64,000 bases of DNA, from the NCBI RefSeq assembly GCF_012720115.1, contig NZ_VNWN01000007.1:424588-488587 (forward strand), read 5' to 3'. The stretch comes from Sneathiella chinensis (lineage in GTDB: Bacteria; Pseudomonadota; Alphaproteobacteria; Sneathiellales; Sneathiellaceae). The translations under genes were made by a program, and so were the position numbers. Shown piece by piece: positions 8,824-18,359 of this stretch (its first letter is position 1; each line of letters starts with the position of its first letter). The notes beneath the pieces are model-generated. The model was given only the letters and a program-made list of their open reading frames with translations, had not been told where the DNA came from and did no database searches.

Positions 8824-9796
8824 GTTCTCCCAAACGCCGGGTAAACAGTTTTTGTAAATCGGCAGGCTTCTGGAAAACCAGTTCCACATCAAAGGCGGTG
8901 GTCATCAATTTCGCATCATCCGGCAGGCGCACATAATCCTTGCGCGTGGTCACAAGGGCAGCATCATGCAGGGCTGCCTTTTCCACAAGTTTCATGATGT
9001 CTTCCTGTGTGAAGGCATGGTGATCGGGGAATTCCACCGCTTCCACCAGTTCCGCCCCCGCATCCATCAGGCTTTCAAAGAATTTGGCAGGTCGCCCGAT
9101 CCCGGCGAAGGCCACCACCTTTTCCCCGACAAGTTCATTCATCATGGCTTTCGGCACCAGTTTGGCCCGGAAGGACAGGATCGAGGCCCCCTCAGGCAGG
9201 GCCAGTCCCGGACCGTTGCCAATGGTCACCACCGCATCGGCCCGTGACAGCGCACTGTCCACGGTCTCGCGCATGGGGCCAGCCGGAAGAACCCGGCCAT
9301 TGCCGACCCCGAACCCCGCGTCCACCACCAGAATGGAGATATCCTTGTGCAGGCTGAAATTCTGGAACCCGTCGTCCATGACCAGAACGTCGGCACCGGC
9401 CTTGACGGCCGCCTCCGCGCCCTTGACGCGGTCTTTTGCGACCCATGTGGGGGCCACCGCCGCTAACAACAAAGGCTCATCCCCGACATCGGCCGCCTTG
9501 TGCACATCCTGAACCACCCGGACCGGCCCTTCGGCCTTGCCGCCATAGCCGCGAGACAGAAAATGCACATTCCATCCTTCCGACATCAGGTATCGGGCCA
9601 CCGCAAGGGCTACCGGGGTTTTTCCGGCCCCGCCCGCGATAATATTGCCGATACAGATCACCGGAATGCCAACAGAATGGGTGCGCGTCAAACGCCGGTT
9701 GACGGCATCCGCCGCCCTGTACAGGAAACTGATCGGTTCAAGAATGGTTGGCCAAATGGAGCCGCTGTCGCGTTTCCAGAAAGTCGGGGCTTTCAC
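8810..9796 (-). CDS. lpxK: Tetraacyldisaccharide 4'-kinase
   Basis: Phosphorylates the 4' position of the lipid A disaccharide at the inner membrane, using ATP. The 328-residue protein has the P-loop NIIAGGAGKTPVALAVARY near residue 50, and VMDDGFQNFSLHKD and LPAGPMRE, both conserved in LpxK. Translation starts at a GTG that overlaps the waaA stop codon by four bases (9793-9796), a sign of translational coupling. The C-terminus overlaps the lpxL start. Confidence 0.95.
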   Translation of the reverse strand: MKAPTFWKRDSGSIWPTILEPISFLYRAADAVNRRLTRTHSVGIPVICIGNIIAGGAGKTPVALAVARYLMSEGWNVHFLSRGYGGKAEGPVRVVQDVHKAADVGDEPLLLAAVAPTWVAKDRVKGAEAAVKAGADVLVMDDGFQNFSLHKDISILVVDAGFGVGNGRVLPAGPMRETVDSALSRADAVVTIGNGPGLALPEGASILSFRAKLVPKAMMNELVGEKVVAFAGIGRPAKFFESLMDAGAELVEAVEFPDHHAFTQEDIMKLVEKAALHDAALVTTRKDYVRLPDDAKLMTTAFDVELVFQKPADLQKLFTRRLGEHEDA

Positions 9797-11064
9797 GGCT
9801 TCTCCCCTGTCATAGTCTCTTCCACCTTCCTGACCAGATGACCAAGAAGCGCCTCTCCCTTTTTTACAACTTCCTGTGCATTATTGGAAAGGCGTGATCG
9901 CACATTTATATCGGCGAACAGGGTTTTGGTGGCCGTGATCAACTCGCCCTGATTGTTCACCCGCAGGGCAGCCTTCTCATTATACAGGTCCTCGGCGATC
10001 TCGGCAAAATTGCTCATATGCGGGCCGTGCATGATTGCACAGTTCAACCGTGCGGCCTCCAGCGGGTTCTGCCCGCCCTTCTCGACCAGCGATCCGCCGA
10101 TGAAAACAATATCCGCCAGCCGGTAAAACACGCCAAGCTCGCCAATGGTATCGGCCAGATAGATATCCGTCTGCGGCGTGACGTTTTCGCCGCGGGATCG
10201 TTGCGCCACCACAAGCCCCGATTCGGTCAGTTTCTGGATAATCGCATCGCCCCGTTCCGGGTGACGCGGGACAATCACCGTCAACAAACGCGGCACCGAA
10301 TTCTTCAGGGCCTGATGGGCGGCGGCAATGATCCCTTCTTCGCCCTTGTGGGTGCTGGCGGCCAGAAACAGACGGCGCCCCTCGAACGCGGCGCGGGCGG
10401 CCCGGAACCCTTCTGTATGGAAGGGCAGCGGCGGCGAGCAGAATTTCAGGTTGCCAAGCACCTCGACATTCTTTGCCCCCAGATATTTCAGCCGTTCCCC
10501 GGCGATGGAGGATTGCGCATGGATATAGGTGAACTTGCCCAGCAGGCGTTTGGCAAAGCCGCCCGTCTTCCGCCACATGCTGAACGAACTTTCCGTAATC
10601 CGGGCATTGATCATCAACATGGGAATATGGCGCCGGTGGGTCTGGTTGATCAGGTTCGGCCAGATTTCCGATTCCATCCAGACCGCTGCCTGCGGCTGCC
10701 AGTAGTCAAGGAAACGGCCCACCGCTTCCTTGGTGTCAATGGGGACAAACTGGTGCAGGGCGCCCGGCGGCAACTGATCCTGCATCAGGCGCGCCGATGT
10801 CACCGACCCGGTTGTCAGAAGAACCGAACGGCGCCTGTCCCGCGCTACCAGCTCCCGGATCAGGGGAAGGACGGATACCGCCTCCCCCACCGAAGCGGCA
10901 TGGATCCAGACCAATGGCCCCGGCGGGCGCACGCGGGTCGGCTCGCCAAAGCGTTCCTCGAACCGGGCGGCATCCTCCTTGCCATTGTCCAGTCGTTTCT
11001 TCATATGGCGTTTGATAAACGGATAGGCCAGCGCCAACAGGCCGTTATAAAGCGACATATACAT
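9793..11064 (-). CDS. waaA: 3-deoxy-D-manno-octulosonic acid transferase
   Basis: Transfers Kdo from CMP-Kdo to lipid IVA at the cytoplasmic face of the inner membrane. The 423-residue protein has the N-terminal membrane-associated helix followed by WIHAASVGEAVSVLPLI, which holds the active-site glutamate. EVLGNLKF is in the linker, and the C-terminal domain carries IFIGGSLVEKGGQNPLEAA. Six bases separate it from the upstream DUF374 gene, and it overlaps lpxK. Whether it adds one or two Kdo residues is not visible. A second ATG two codons in is possible. Confidence 0.95.
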   Translation of the reverse strand: MYMSLYNGLLALAYPFIKRHMKKRLDNGKEDAARFEERFGEPTRVRPPGPLVWIHAASVGEAVSVLPLIRELVARDRRRSVLLTTGSVTSARLMQDQLPPGALHQFVPIDTKEAVGRFLDYWQPQAAVWMESEIWPNLINQTHRRHIPMLMINARITESSFSMWRKTGGFAKRLLGKFTYIHAQSSIAGERLKYLGAKNVEVLGNLKFCSPPLPFHTEGFRAARAAFEGRRLFLAASTHKGEEGIIAAAHQALKNSVPRLLTVIVPRHPERGDAIIQKLTESGLVVAQRSRGENVTPQTDIYLADTIGELGVFYRLADIVFIGGSLVEKGGQNPLEAARLNCAIMHGPHMSNFAEIAEDLYNEKAALRVNNQGELITATKTLFADINVRSRLSNNAQEVVKKGEALLGHLVRKVEETMTGEKP

Positions 11065-11070
11065 GGGCGG

Positions 11071-11802
11071 CTACGATACCTTCTTTGCGGCGCGGACGGA
11101 AGCTGCCGGATCAGCGGGATCCGCCGGTTCAACCGGCTCGTGACCGCAGCGCAGATCAGCTTCACGGGTCAATTCGTTCAGGCGGTTCTCAATTTCCAGC
11201 CGTGCGTCCTCATAGGCTGCCGGGTCCTCCTGCCGGGCGACCTCGATCGGGTCCCCCCACAGCATGACACCGCGACTGAACGGCTTGGCCAGAAAAAACC
11301 GGTCCCAGCTTTTCAGGAACCGTCCCCGGGTCGTGGAGTAACTGACCGGAAAGACCGGCACCCCGGTCAGGGCGGCAATCCGCACCACACCATCCTGTGC
11401 CCGCATACGGGGGCCACGCGGCCCGTCCGGGGTAATCACGACAATTTCCTTCTTGCGGATCACCCGCAGGATTTCCTTTAGCGCCGGGACACTGCCGCGT
11501 GAAGTGGAGCCCCGGATACTGTCAAGGTTCCAGTGCTTGATGGTCCGGGCGATCAACTCCCCATCCCCATGCCGGGAAATCAGCACATGGGCGCGGGCCG
11601 GCGGGCGATTGGCGATGGACATCATCAGCAACCGGCCATGCCAGAAGGCCATGATAAAGGGCTTGCCTTCATCCACATACCGGTTGGGCAAGTCCGCATT
11701 TTCAATCTGCCAGCGACTGGTTCTGTAAACCAGCCAGATATAGCCTGCGGCTATTCGGCTGATCACGGATTTCATCGCGTCACTTTTCAGGATCTTTTTC
11801 AA
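11071..11802 (-). CDS. DUF374 lysophospholipid acyltransferase family protein
   Basis: Member of the DUF374 family (243 residues), related to PlsC-type acyltransferases and routinely found next to waaA and lpxK in alphaproteobacteria. FWHGRLLMM near residue 55 and VVITPDGPRGPR near 125 are the two conserved motifs. The C-terminus is an Ala/Asp/Pro-rich tail (PADPADPA). The reading opens with TTG at 11802; an ATG at 11775 gives a protein nine residues shorter. Neither has a clear ribosome site. It heads the lipid A operon, so its promoter should lie in 11803-12010. A role in lipid A or phospholipid acylation is inferred. Confidence 0.85.
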   Translation of the reverse strand: MKKILKSDAMKSVISRIAAGYIWLVYRTSRWQIENADLPNRYVDEGKPFIMAFWHGRLLMMSIANRPPARAHVLISRHGDGELIARTIKHWNLDSIRGSTSRGSVPALKEILRVIRKKEIVVITPDGPRGPRMRAQDGVVRIAALTGVPVFPVSYSTTRGRFLKSWDRFFLAKPFSRGVMLWGDPIEVARQEDPAAYEDARLEIENRLNELTREADLRCGHEPVEPADPADPAASVRAAKKVS

Positions 11803-12010
11803 GGCTTTGCCGGTTTCTGTCCAAATTCACCAAAAAACAGGATGCATATATCCCGCCCGGTATCGCAATACCAGATTTATTGAAGTTTATTCATGAAAAG
11901 GCCCCTGTTTCCAGCCCCTTCACACACTTTCCCATATTGCAGGTCCGTCCATAACATTCTACGGTTAATCGAACGTAACCTGACCGCTCCCGACACCAGA
12001 CGAGACCCGC

Positions 12011-14077
12011 ATGACCGATATGCCCGCAGTTGACATCAAACGCTCCGCCTGTCCCCACGACTGCCCGTCGACCTGTTCTCTTGAGATTGAAAAACTGGGG
12101 GATCAACAGATCGGCCGCGTGCGCGGGGCTGGCGACAACAGCTATACCGCCGGGGTTATCTGTGCCAAGGTCGCCCGCTATGCCGAGCGGACCCACCATC
12201 CGGACCGCCTGATGCACCCCCTGAAACGGGTCGGACCCAAGGGGGCCGGTCAGTGGGAACAGATTTCATGGGATGAGGCCCTTGATACGGTGGCCGCAGA
12301 ATTCCTGAAGCGCGAGGCCGCCTTCGGACCCGAGACCATCTGGCCCTATTATTATGCCGGAACCATGGGGCTGATCCAGCGCGACGGCATCAACCGGTTG
12401 CGGCATGTGAAGAAATATTCCGGCCAGCATTCCACCATTTGCATCAATCTGGCATGGGGCGGCTGGAAAGCCGCCACCGGGGCCTATCGGGGGGCCGATC
12501 CCCGTGAAATGGCGAAGTCGGACCTTGTGGTCATCTGGGGCACCAATGCGGTTCACACCCAGATCAACGTCATGACCCACGCCACCCGCGCCCGCAAGGA
12601 ACGCGGCGCCAAGATCGTGGTGATCGACCCCTACCGCAACGCCACCGCACTGACCGGGGACATGCACCTGATGGTCCGGCCGGGCACGGATGGCGCCCTT
12701 GCCTGTGCGGTCATGCATGTGCTGTTCCGTGACGGATATGCCGACCGGGACTATATGGCCCGCTACACCAAGGGGTATGCGGAACTGGAAACCCATCTGG
12801 AAACCCGCACCCCGGAATGGGCCGCAGACATCACCGGCCTCAGCGTGGAAGAAATCGAGACCTTTGCCCACATGGTGGGATCAACGCCGAAAACCTTCTT
12901 CCGCCTTGGATACGGTTTTTCCCGCAGCCGCAACGGCGCCGTCAACATGCACGCCGCTGCCTGTATCGCCGCCGTTACCGGATGCTGGCAGCATGAGGGC
13001 GGCGGGGCCTTTCACACCAACGGCCAGCTTTACCACTGGGACAAGACCCTGACCGAGGGGTTGGATGCCGTGGACCCGTCCGTGCGGATGCTGGACCAGT
13101 CCCGCATTGGCGCCGTGCTGACCGGGGACCCAAAGGACCTTGGCGACGGCCCGCCTGTGACCGCCTTGCTGATCCAGAACACCAATCCCATGGATGTGGC
13201 GCCCGACCTTGCCAAGGTGCATGAAGGATTTGCCCGCGAGGACCTGTTTGTCTGTGTCCACGAACAATTCATGACCGAAACCGCCAAAATGGCGGACATC
13301 GTCCTGCCCGCCACCACCTTCGTGGAGCATGACGACCTCTATCAGGCGGGCGGCCAGAACCATATCAATCTTGGCCTCAAAGTAATCGAGCCGCTGGGCG
13401 AATGCCGCTCCAACCACGAGGTGATCACCGCACTGGCCGAACGGTTGGGGGCCCGCCATGCAGGGTTCGACATGTCCGCCCGCGAGCTGATTGACCAGAC
13501 CCTGCAACGGTCCGGTTGGCCGGGGATCGACGGCTTTGAAACCCATAACTGGCTGGATGCCCAGGTACCGTTCGAACAGGCCCATTATCTGGAAGGGTTC
13601 GGCCACGCCGACGGTAAATTCCATTTCACGCCGGACTGGTCCCTTGTGGGCCCCGATTTCGCCGGAATGCCTGCCCTGCCCGATCACTGGGATGTGATCC
13701 ACAAGGCCACACCCGATCACCCTTACCGGCTGGTGACGGCCCCGGCCCGGAATTTCCTGAATTCATCCTTCACGGCCACGCCGACCTCGCTCAAGCGGGA
13801 AAAGCGGCCCACGGTCATGATCCACGACCGTGATGCCGAAACCATCGGCGTGGCGGCAGGCGATATTGTCCGCATGGGAAATGCACAAGGATCGCTGCTG
13901 ATCCATGTAGAGGTTTTCGACGGCCTCCAGCCCGGAACCGTTGTGGTAGAAGGCATCTGGCCCGGAAAATTCTTTATCGAAAAGATCGGCATCAACCTGT
14001 TGGTCGGGGCGGATGCCGCCAAGCCGAATGGCGGCGCGGCCTTCCATGACACTGCGGTCTGGATCAGGAAGGAATGA
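12011..14077 (+). CDS. Molybdopterin-containing oxidoreductase
   Basis: DMSO-reductase-superfamily catalytic subunit of 688 residues. The N-terminal cysteine cluster CPHDCPSTC plus a fourth cysteine in VICAK should bind one 4Fe-4S cluster. LVVIWGTNAVHT, FRLGYGFSRSRNGA and the C-terminal molybdopterin dinucleotide-binding domain (YRLVTAPARNFLNSSF) follow. No twin-arginine signal is present, so it is probably cytoplasmic. The segment where a Cys, SeCys or Ser ligand to Mo is often found reads NLAWGGWKAATG and offers no obvious ligand. No electron-transfer subunit or cofactor gene is adjacent. The substrate is unknown. Confidence 0.88.
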   Translation: MTDMPAVDIKRSACPHDCPSTCSLEIEKLGDQQIGRVRGAGDNSYTAGVICAKVARYAERTHHPDRLMHPLKRVGPKGAGQWEQISWDEALDTVAAEFLKREAAFGPETIWPYYYAGTMGLIQRDGINRLRHVKKYSGQHSTICINLAWGGWKAATGAYRGADPREMAKSDLVVIWGTNAVHTQINVMTHATRARKERGAKIVVIDPYRNATALTGDMHLMVRPGTDGALACAVMHVLFRDGYADRDYMARYTKGYAELETHLETRTPEWAADITGLSVEEIETFAHMVGSTPKTFFRLGYGFSRSRNGAVNMHAAACIAAVTGCWQHEGGGAFHTNGQLYHWDKTLTEGLDAVDPSVRMLDQSRIGAVLTGDPKDLGDGPPVTALLIQNTNPMDVAPDLAKVHEGFAREDLFVCVHEQFMTETAKMADIVLPATTFVEHDDLYQAGGQNHINLGLKVIEPLGECRSNHEVITALAERLGARHAGFDMSARELIDQTLQRSGWPGIDGFETHNWLDAQVPFEQAHYLEGFGHADGKFHFTPDWSLVGPDFAGMPALPDHWDVIHKATPDHPYRLVTAPARNFLNSSFTATPTSLKREKRPTVMIHDRDAETIGVAAGDIVRMGNAQGSLLIHVEVFDGLQPGTVVVEGIWPGKFFIEKIGINLLVGADAAKPNGGAAFHDTAVWIRKE

Positions 14078-14187
14078 CACAATCGTCATTCCCGCTGGCC
14101 TGCAATCTATTTGATGCATAAACGAACAAGACATTCTATAAAGACCTAAACCAAGAAACAGTAAAAATCAGTATTGGGGAGTTTCAA

Positions 14188-15171
14188 ATGAAAAAGACTT
14201 TCGGCTTACTCAAAGGGGCAGCCGCAACCGCCCTTCTGGCAGCAACCGTCCTGTCCGCCCCGATGGCGCAGGCAGCGGATAAAACCCTTGCCGTTACCGC
14301 CATTGTGGAACATCCGGCGCTGGACGCCGTTCACAAGGGTATCGTCGATGAACTGGCCACGCTTGGCTATGAACAGGGCAAGAACCTGACGGTTGAGCAC
14401 CAGACAGCACAGGGCGACATCCCGACAACCGTTACCATTGCCGGTAAGTTTGTTGGCTCCAGCCCTGATGTCATCGTGGGCATTTCCACACCGTCCGCCC
14501 AGGCGATCATCGCCAAGGCACCAAAGGATCAGGCTGTTGTCTTCAGCGCGGTCACCGACCCCGTTGCGGCCAAGCTGGTTTCCAACCTTGAAAAGCCGGG
14601 TGATAATGTGACGGGTGTGTCTGACATGTCCCCGATCAAGAAGCATCTGGAAATGGTCCGCAGCATCATGCCGGACGCCAAGAAAATCGGCGTTCTCTAC
14701 AATCCGGGTGAAGCCAACTCCATTTCCCTGATCGACATGATCGAGAAGGAAGCTCCGGGTCTCGGCTTTGAAGTGGTCAAGGCTGGCGCCAACAACAGTG
14801 GCGCGGTTCTGGCCTCTGCCCGCAGTCTGGTCGGCAAGGCCGACGCCATCTATGTCCCGACAGACAACACCATCGTTTCCGCGTTCGAAGCCGTGGTCAA
14901 GGTCGGCATTGACGGTAAAATCCCGGTTTTCGCCGGTGACACGGACAGCGTGAAACGCGGCGCGGCTGCGGCTCTTGGCTTCAACTACTATGCGCTGGGT
15001 CGCCAGACTGGCCAGACCGTCGCAAAGATTTTCGAAGGGGCAAACCCGGGCGATATCCCGGTCGAGTTTCCGAGCATTCTTGAACTGTTCGTCAACCCAG
15101 CCTCCGCAGAAAAAATGGGCCTGACCATTCCGGAAAGCGTCATCGCTTCCGCCAAGGAAGTCATTCAGTAA
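14188..15171 (+). CDS. ABC transporter substrate-binding protein, TrpX type
   Basis: Periplasmic binding protein of the ABC_sub_bind family (PF04392), 327 residues. A signal peptide ends in APMAQA at about residue 29. The mature part shows GISTPSAQAIIAKAP, VFSAVTDPVAAKLV, GVLYNPGEANS and YVPTDNTIVSAFEAV, the signature of the TrpX/YtrF group whose characterised members bind tryptophan or tyrosine. GGGGAG lies before the ATG. It heads an operon with a permease and an ATPase. Substrate assignment rests on family membership only. Confidence 0.9.
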   Translation: MKKTFGLLKGAAATALLAATVLSAPMAQAADKTLAVTAIVEHPALDAVHKGIVDELATLGYEQGKNLTVEHQTAQGDIPTTVTIAGKFVGSSPDVIVGISTPSAQAIIAKAPKDQAVVFSAVTDPVAAKLVSNLEKPGDNVTGVSDMSPIKKHLEMVRSIMPDAKKIGVLYNPGEANSISLIDMIEKEAPGLGFEVVKAGANNSGAVLASARSLVGKADAIYVPTDNTIVSAFEAVVKVGIDGKIPVFAGDTDSVKRGAAAALGFNYYALGRQTGQTVAKIFEGANPGDIPVEFPSILELFVNPASAEKMGLTIPESVIASAKEVIQ

Positions 15172-15192
15172 CTCAGATACTAGGGGTCAATC

Positions 15193-16101
15193 TTGAGCCT
15201 CATTGCTTTTCTCGGGGCGGTCGAACTTGGATTTATCTACGGTTTGGTCGCCCTAGGCATCTTTATTTCATTCCGGATCCTGAATTTCCCGGACCTGACC
15301 GTTGACGGCTCGTTCCCCTTGGGGGCGGCCGTCTCCGCGTCCCTCATCGTTGCAGGGTTCAACCCGTGGGTGGCCACCCTGATTGCCATCTCCGCCGGGT
15401 GTCTTGCCGGATTTATCACCGCGATCCTCAACGTCAAACTGAAGATCCTGCACCTGCTGGCCAGTATCCTGACGATGATCGCGCTCTATTCCATCAATCT
15501 TCGGATCATGGGGCGCCCCAACGTGGCGCTGATCACCGAGGAAACGATCCTGACGCCGTTTGCCGATCTGGCAAATACACTGGGCATTGCCAGCTATATG
15601 CTGATGCCGGTGGTGTTCCTGCTTCTGGCGATTATCATCAAGCTGGCGCTGGACTGGTTCCTGAATTCCGAAACCGGTCTTGCCATGCGGGCGACCGGTG
15701 CCAATCCCAAGATGGCCCGCGCCAACGGCATCTATGATTCACGGATGATCCTGCTGGGCATGGCCATGGCCAACGGGCTGGTGGCCCTTGCCGGCGCTGT
15801 CTTCGCCCAAAGTCAGGGGTCCGCGGACGTCACCATGGGGGTGGGCGTCATTGTGATCGGTCTGGCCTCCGTCATTGGCGGCGAAGCCCTTCTCAATCCG
15901 CGCAGCATCATGCGCGCCACACTGGCCTGTATCGTTGGCTCCATCGTCTATTGGTTGGCTGTCAGCCTTGCCCTGAATGCCGACTTTATCGGCCTTGAGG
16001 CACAGGACCTGAAACTTGTCACCGCTGTTCTGGTGGCCATGGCGCTGGTTCTTCCCGGTAGCCGTTTTGCAAAAATGTTCAGGAAGAAGGCCGGGTCATG
16101 A
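15193..16101 (+). CDS. ABC transporter permease, TrpY type
   Basis: Integral membrane permease of the BPD_transp_2 family, 302 residues with about eight to nine hydrophobic segments. FRILNFPDLTVDGSFPLGAA near the N-terminus and ETGLAMRATGANPKMARANG in the cytoplasmic loop are typical of the TrpY/RbsC-like group. Translation starts at TTG behind TAGGGG; no better ATG exists. The final codons overlap the ATPase gene by four bases, so the two are translationally coupled. Confidence 0.9.
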   Translation: MSLIAFLGAVELGFIYGLVALGIFISFRILNFPDLTVDGSFPLGAAVSASLIVAGFNPWVATLIAISAGCLAGFITAILNVKLKILHLLASILTMIALYSINLRIMGRPNVALITEETILTPFADLANTLGIASYMLMPVVFLLLAIIIKLALDWFLNSETGLAMRATGANPKMARANGIYDSRMILLGMAMANGLVALAGAVFAQSQGSADVTMGVGVIVIGLASVIGGEALLNPRSIMRATLACIVGSIVYWLAVSLALNADFIGLEAQDLKLVTAVLVAMALVLPGSRFAKMFRKKAGS

Positions 16102-16892
16102 TTGTTTGTGAAAACCTGAAAATCACCTTCAACAAGGGAACCGTCATGGAGACCCGGGCCCTGTCCGGTCTCAATCTCACGGTTCCAAAGGGACAGTTTG
16201 TCTGTGTCATCGGCTCCAACGGGTCCGGGAAATCCACCATGCAAAACGCCATCGCTGGCGAATTGCCACTGGATGAAGGCCGAATTCTGGTGGATGACGT
16301 GGATATCACCACATGGCCCGCACCCAAGCGGACCGGTCTTGTGGCCCGTGTGTTTCAGGACCCCCTTGCCGGCTCCTGCGAAAACCTGACCATTCAGGAA
16401 AACATGTCGCTGGCATGGTCACGAGGGCGCAAGCGCGGCCTTGGCCGGGCCGTTACCAAGGAAACCCATGCCCTGTTCCGGGATAAACTGTCGCGGTTGG
16501 GTCTGGGGCTGGAAAACCGGCTTGAGGACCTGATGGGACTTCTGTCGGGTGGCCAGCGGCAGGCCGTCAGCTTGCTGATGGCGTCCCTGCAACCGTCCAG
16601 TGTCCTGATGCTGGATGAACATACATCCGCCCTTGATCCGCGCATTGCCGCCTTTGTCATGGACCTGACACGGGACATCGTGCAGGAAAACAACCTGACC
16701 GCCATCATGGTCACCCATTCCATGCGTCAGGCGCTGGACTATGGGGACCGGACAGTCATGCTGCATGGGGGACGTGTGGTTCTGGATGTGGCCGGAGAGG
16801 ATCGCAAGGGTCTGGATGTTCCCGACCTGATCCGCATGTTTGAAAAGGCCCACGGAGAGGAACTCTCCGACGACAGCCTGCTTCTTTCCTGA
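16098..16892 (+). CDS. ABC transporter ATP-binding protein, TrpZ type
   Basis: Cytoplasmic ATPase of the transporter, 264 residues. Walker A GSNGSGKST is at residues 39-47, the signature is LSGGQRQAVSLLMA, and Walker B plus D-loop is VLMLDEHTSALDP, followed by the switch histidine in VTHSMRQAL. It starts at an ATG that overlaps the permease stop (ATGA). Tandem hairpins downstream probably end the transcript. Confidence 0.93.
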   Translation: MIVCENLKITFNKGTVMETRALSGLNLTVPKGQFVCVIGSNGSGKSTMQNAIAGELPLDEGRILVDDVDITTWPAPKRTGLVARVFQDPLAGSCENLTIQENMSLAWSRGRKRGLGRAVTKETHALFRDKLSRLGLGLENRLEDLMGLLSGGQRQAVSLLMASLQPSSVLMLDEHTSALDPRIAAFVMDLTRDIVQENNLTAIMVTHSMRQALDYGDRTVMLHGGRVVLDVAGEDRKGLDVPDLIRMFEKAHGEELSDDSLLLS

Positions 16893-16894
16893 AG

Positions 16895-16943
16895 GTGCCC
16901 CTTCCCGAAGGGGGCACAATTGACTGAGGGGCGTTCGCGCCCC
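16895..16943. terminator. Tandem hairpins between convergent genes
   Basis: The first stem is GTGCCCC / GGGGCAC (16895-16901, 16911-16917). The second is GGGGCG with a TTCG loop and CGCCCC (16928-16943), ending next to the convergent DUF1489 stop codon. Neither has a clear T-run, so termination activity is plausible rather than certain. Confidence 0.45.
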
Positions 16944-16944
16944 G

Positions 16945-17379
16945 TCAGATCAGGCCGAGTTCCCGGAGCTCGGCCGCCATTTCCGGGGAAAGTTCCCCTT
17001 CGCTGTCCTCGTCTTCCCCGGCTTCCTCAACAATATCGCGCAGGTCACGCGGGGCGTCCTCGGCCTCAAGATAGCGCCAGCCCTGATGGGGTTTCCGCGA
17101 AAACAGTTCGGTTTCCACCAGTTCCGGATCAAGGATAAGGCCGCACTTCTCCCCTTCCCCGTCATAAAGGCGTTCAAGCTCGGTAATCCGCTGGCGAACG
17201 GCAACATGTCCCTTGATAATCCAGTACAGGGAACCACCGTCCAGCAGTTCGGCATCCCGCTGGGGCCGCTGCTTGGTGACATGGCAGAGCGGGCCTGCAA
17301 TCAGGCGCCTCTGCTGGAGGGAGCGTAGCTGGTCCACAGACGTTACGCCCACACATACTTTTACAAGATGAACAGTCAT
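16945..17379 (-). CDS. DUF1489 family protein
   Basis: A 144-residue cytoplasmic protein of the DUF1489 family (PF07370), largely restricted to alphaproteobacteria. Recognisable parts are the N-terminal TVHLVKVCVGVTSVDQLRS, GGSLYWIIKGHVAVRQRI in the middle, LILDPELVETE, and HQGWRYLEAEDAPRDL. The C-terminus adds an acidic extension (EEAGEDEDSEGELS). No function is established. It is convergent with the ABC transporter and follows the HMG-CoA lyase gene on the same strand after 71 bases, so cotranscription is possible. Confidence 0.85.
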   Translation of the reverse strand: MTVHLVKVCVGVTSVDQLRSLQQRRLIAGPLCHVTKQRPQRDAELLDGGSLYWIIKGHVAVRQRITELERLYDGEGEKCGLILDPELVETELFSRKPHQGWRYLEAEDAPRDLRDIVEEAGEDEDSEGELSPEMAAELRELGLI

Positions 17380-17450
17380 GTCCTGTTAGATAACGCGAAT
17401 GGGGGACCCTGTCTAGAGCCCCCCATTCCCCGTCCGTCTTTCCCTGAAAA

Positions 17451-18356
17451 TCAGAGTTTCGCTTTCATGGCGTTAGCCACGCGGGAGACGGGCTTCCGCC
17501 CCAGAAAACCCGAGATGAACCACGCAGTTTCCACCAGCTTGTTCAGATCAATCCCTGTTTCAATCCCCATGCCATTCAGCATATAGACCACATCTTCGGT
17601 TGCCACATTGCCGGTTGCCCCCGGCGCATAGGGACATCCGCCCAGACCGGCGACCGAACTGTCAAGACGGGCAATCCCCATCTGCAGCGCTGCCGAAAGG
17701 TTGGCAAGCGCCTGCCCGTAGGTATCGTGGAAATGAACCCCCATCACCTCCAGCGGGATCACATTGGCCACCGCCTCCAGAACCTCCCGGGTCTTGAACG
17801 GGGTGCCAACACCAATGGTATCGGCAATGGAAACCTCGTAACAGCCCATGTCATAGAGCTTTTTCGAGACATCCGCGACCTTTGCCGGCAGGATGACTTC
17901 GCCTTTAAAGGGGCTGCCAAGCGCACAGGAAACGCTGGCCCGAACGGGAATGCCATCCTGCTTTGCCGCCTCCATAACCGGCGCAAACCGGTCCAGGCTT
18001 TCATCAATGGTACAGTTGATATTTTTCTGGCTGAACGCCTCCGAAGCACCGCTGAAAACCTCGATCTCGGTCGCGCCGGACGCCCGGGCCATCTCATAGC
18101 CCGTCATGTTCGGGGTCAGCACAGAATAAACCACACCGCTTTTGCGCGTGATCTCTGCCATTACCTTGTCCGTATCCGCCATTTGCGGCACCCATTTGGG
18201 GGACACAAAGCTGCCGGTTTCAATGGCAGTGACACCGGCCTCCACCAGCCGTTCGATCAATTCCACCTTGATAGCGGTCGGGACTTCCTGCTTTTCGTTT
18301 TGCAGGCCGTCCCGTGCGCCCACTTCAAACAACCGCACGGCTGCTGGATAACTCAT
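17451..18356 (-). CDS. Hydroxymethylglutaryl-CoA lyase
   Basis: Cleaves HMG-CoA to acetyl-CoA and acetoacetate, the last step of leucine degradation. The 301-residue TIM-barrel protein has the N-terminal EVGARDGLQNEK, the metal ligands in GVHFHDTYGQALAN, and the signature GLGGCPYAPGATGNVATED, which includes the active-site cysteine. It follows mccA after three bases and ends the mccB-hydratase-mccA-lyase operon (the liuE position of other proteobacteria). Confidence 0.95.
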   Translation of the reverse strand: MSYPAAVRLFEVGARDGLQNEKQEVPTAIKVELIERLVEAGVTAIETGSFVSPKWVPQMADTDKVMAEITRKSGVVYSVLTPNMTGYEMARASGATEIEVFSGASEAFSQKNINCTIDESLDRFAPVMEAAKQDGIPVRASVSCALGSPFKGEVILPAKVADVSKKLYDMGCYEVSIADTIGVGTPFKTREVLEAVANVIPLEVMGVHFHDTYGQALANLSAALQMGIARLDSSVAGLGGCPYAPGATGNVATEDVVYMLNGMGIETGIDLNKLVETAWFISGFLGRKPVSRVANAMKAKL

Positions 18357-18359
18357 ACT

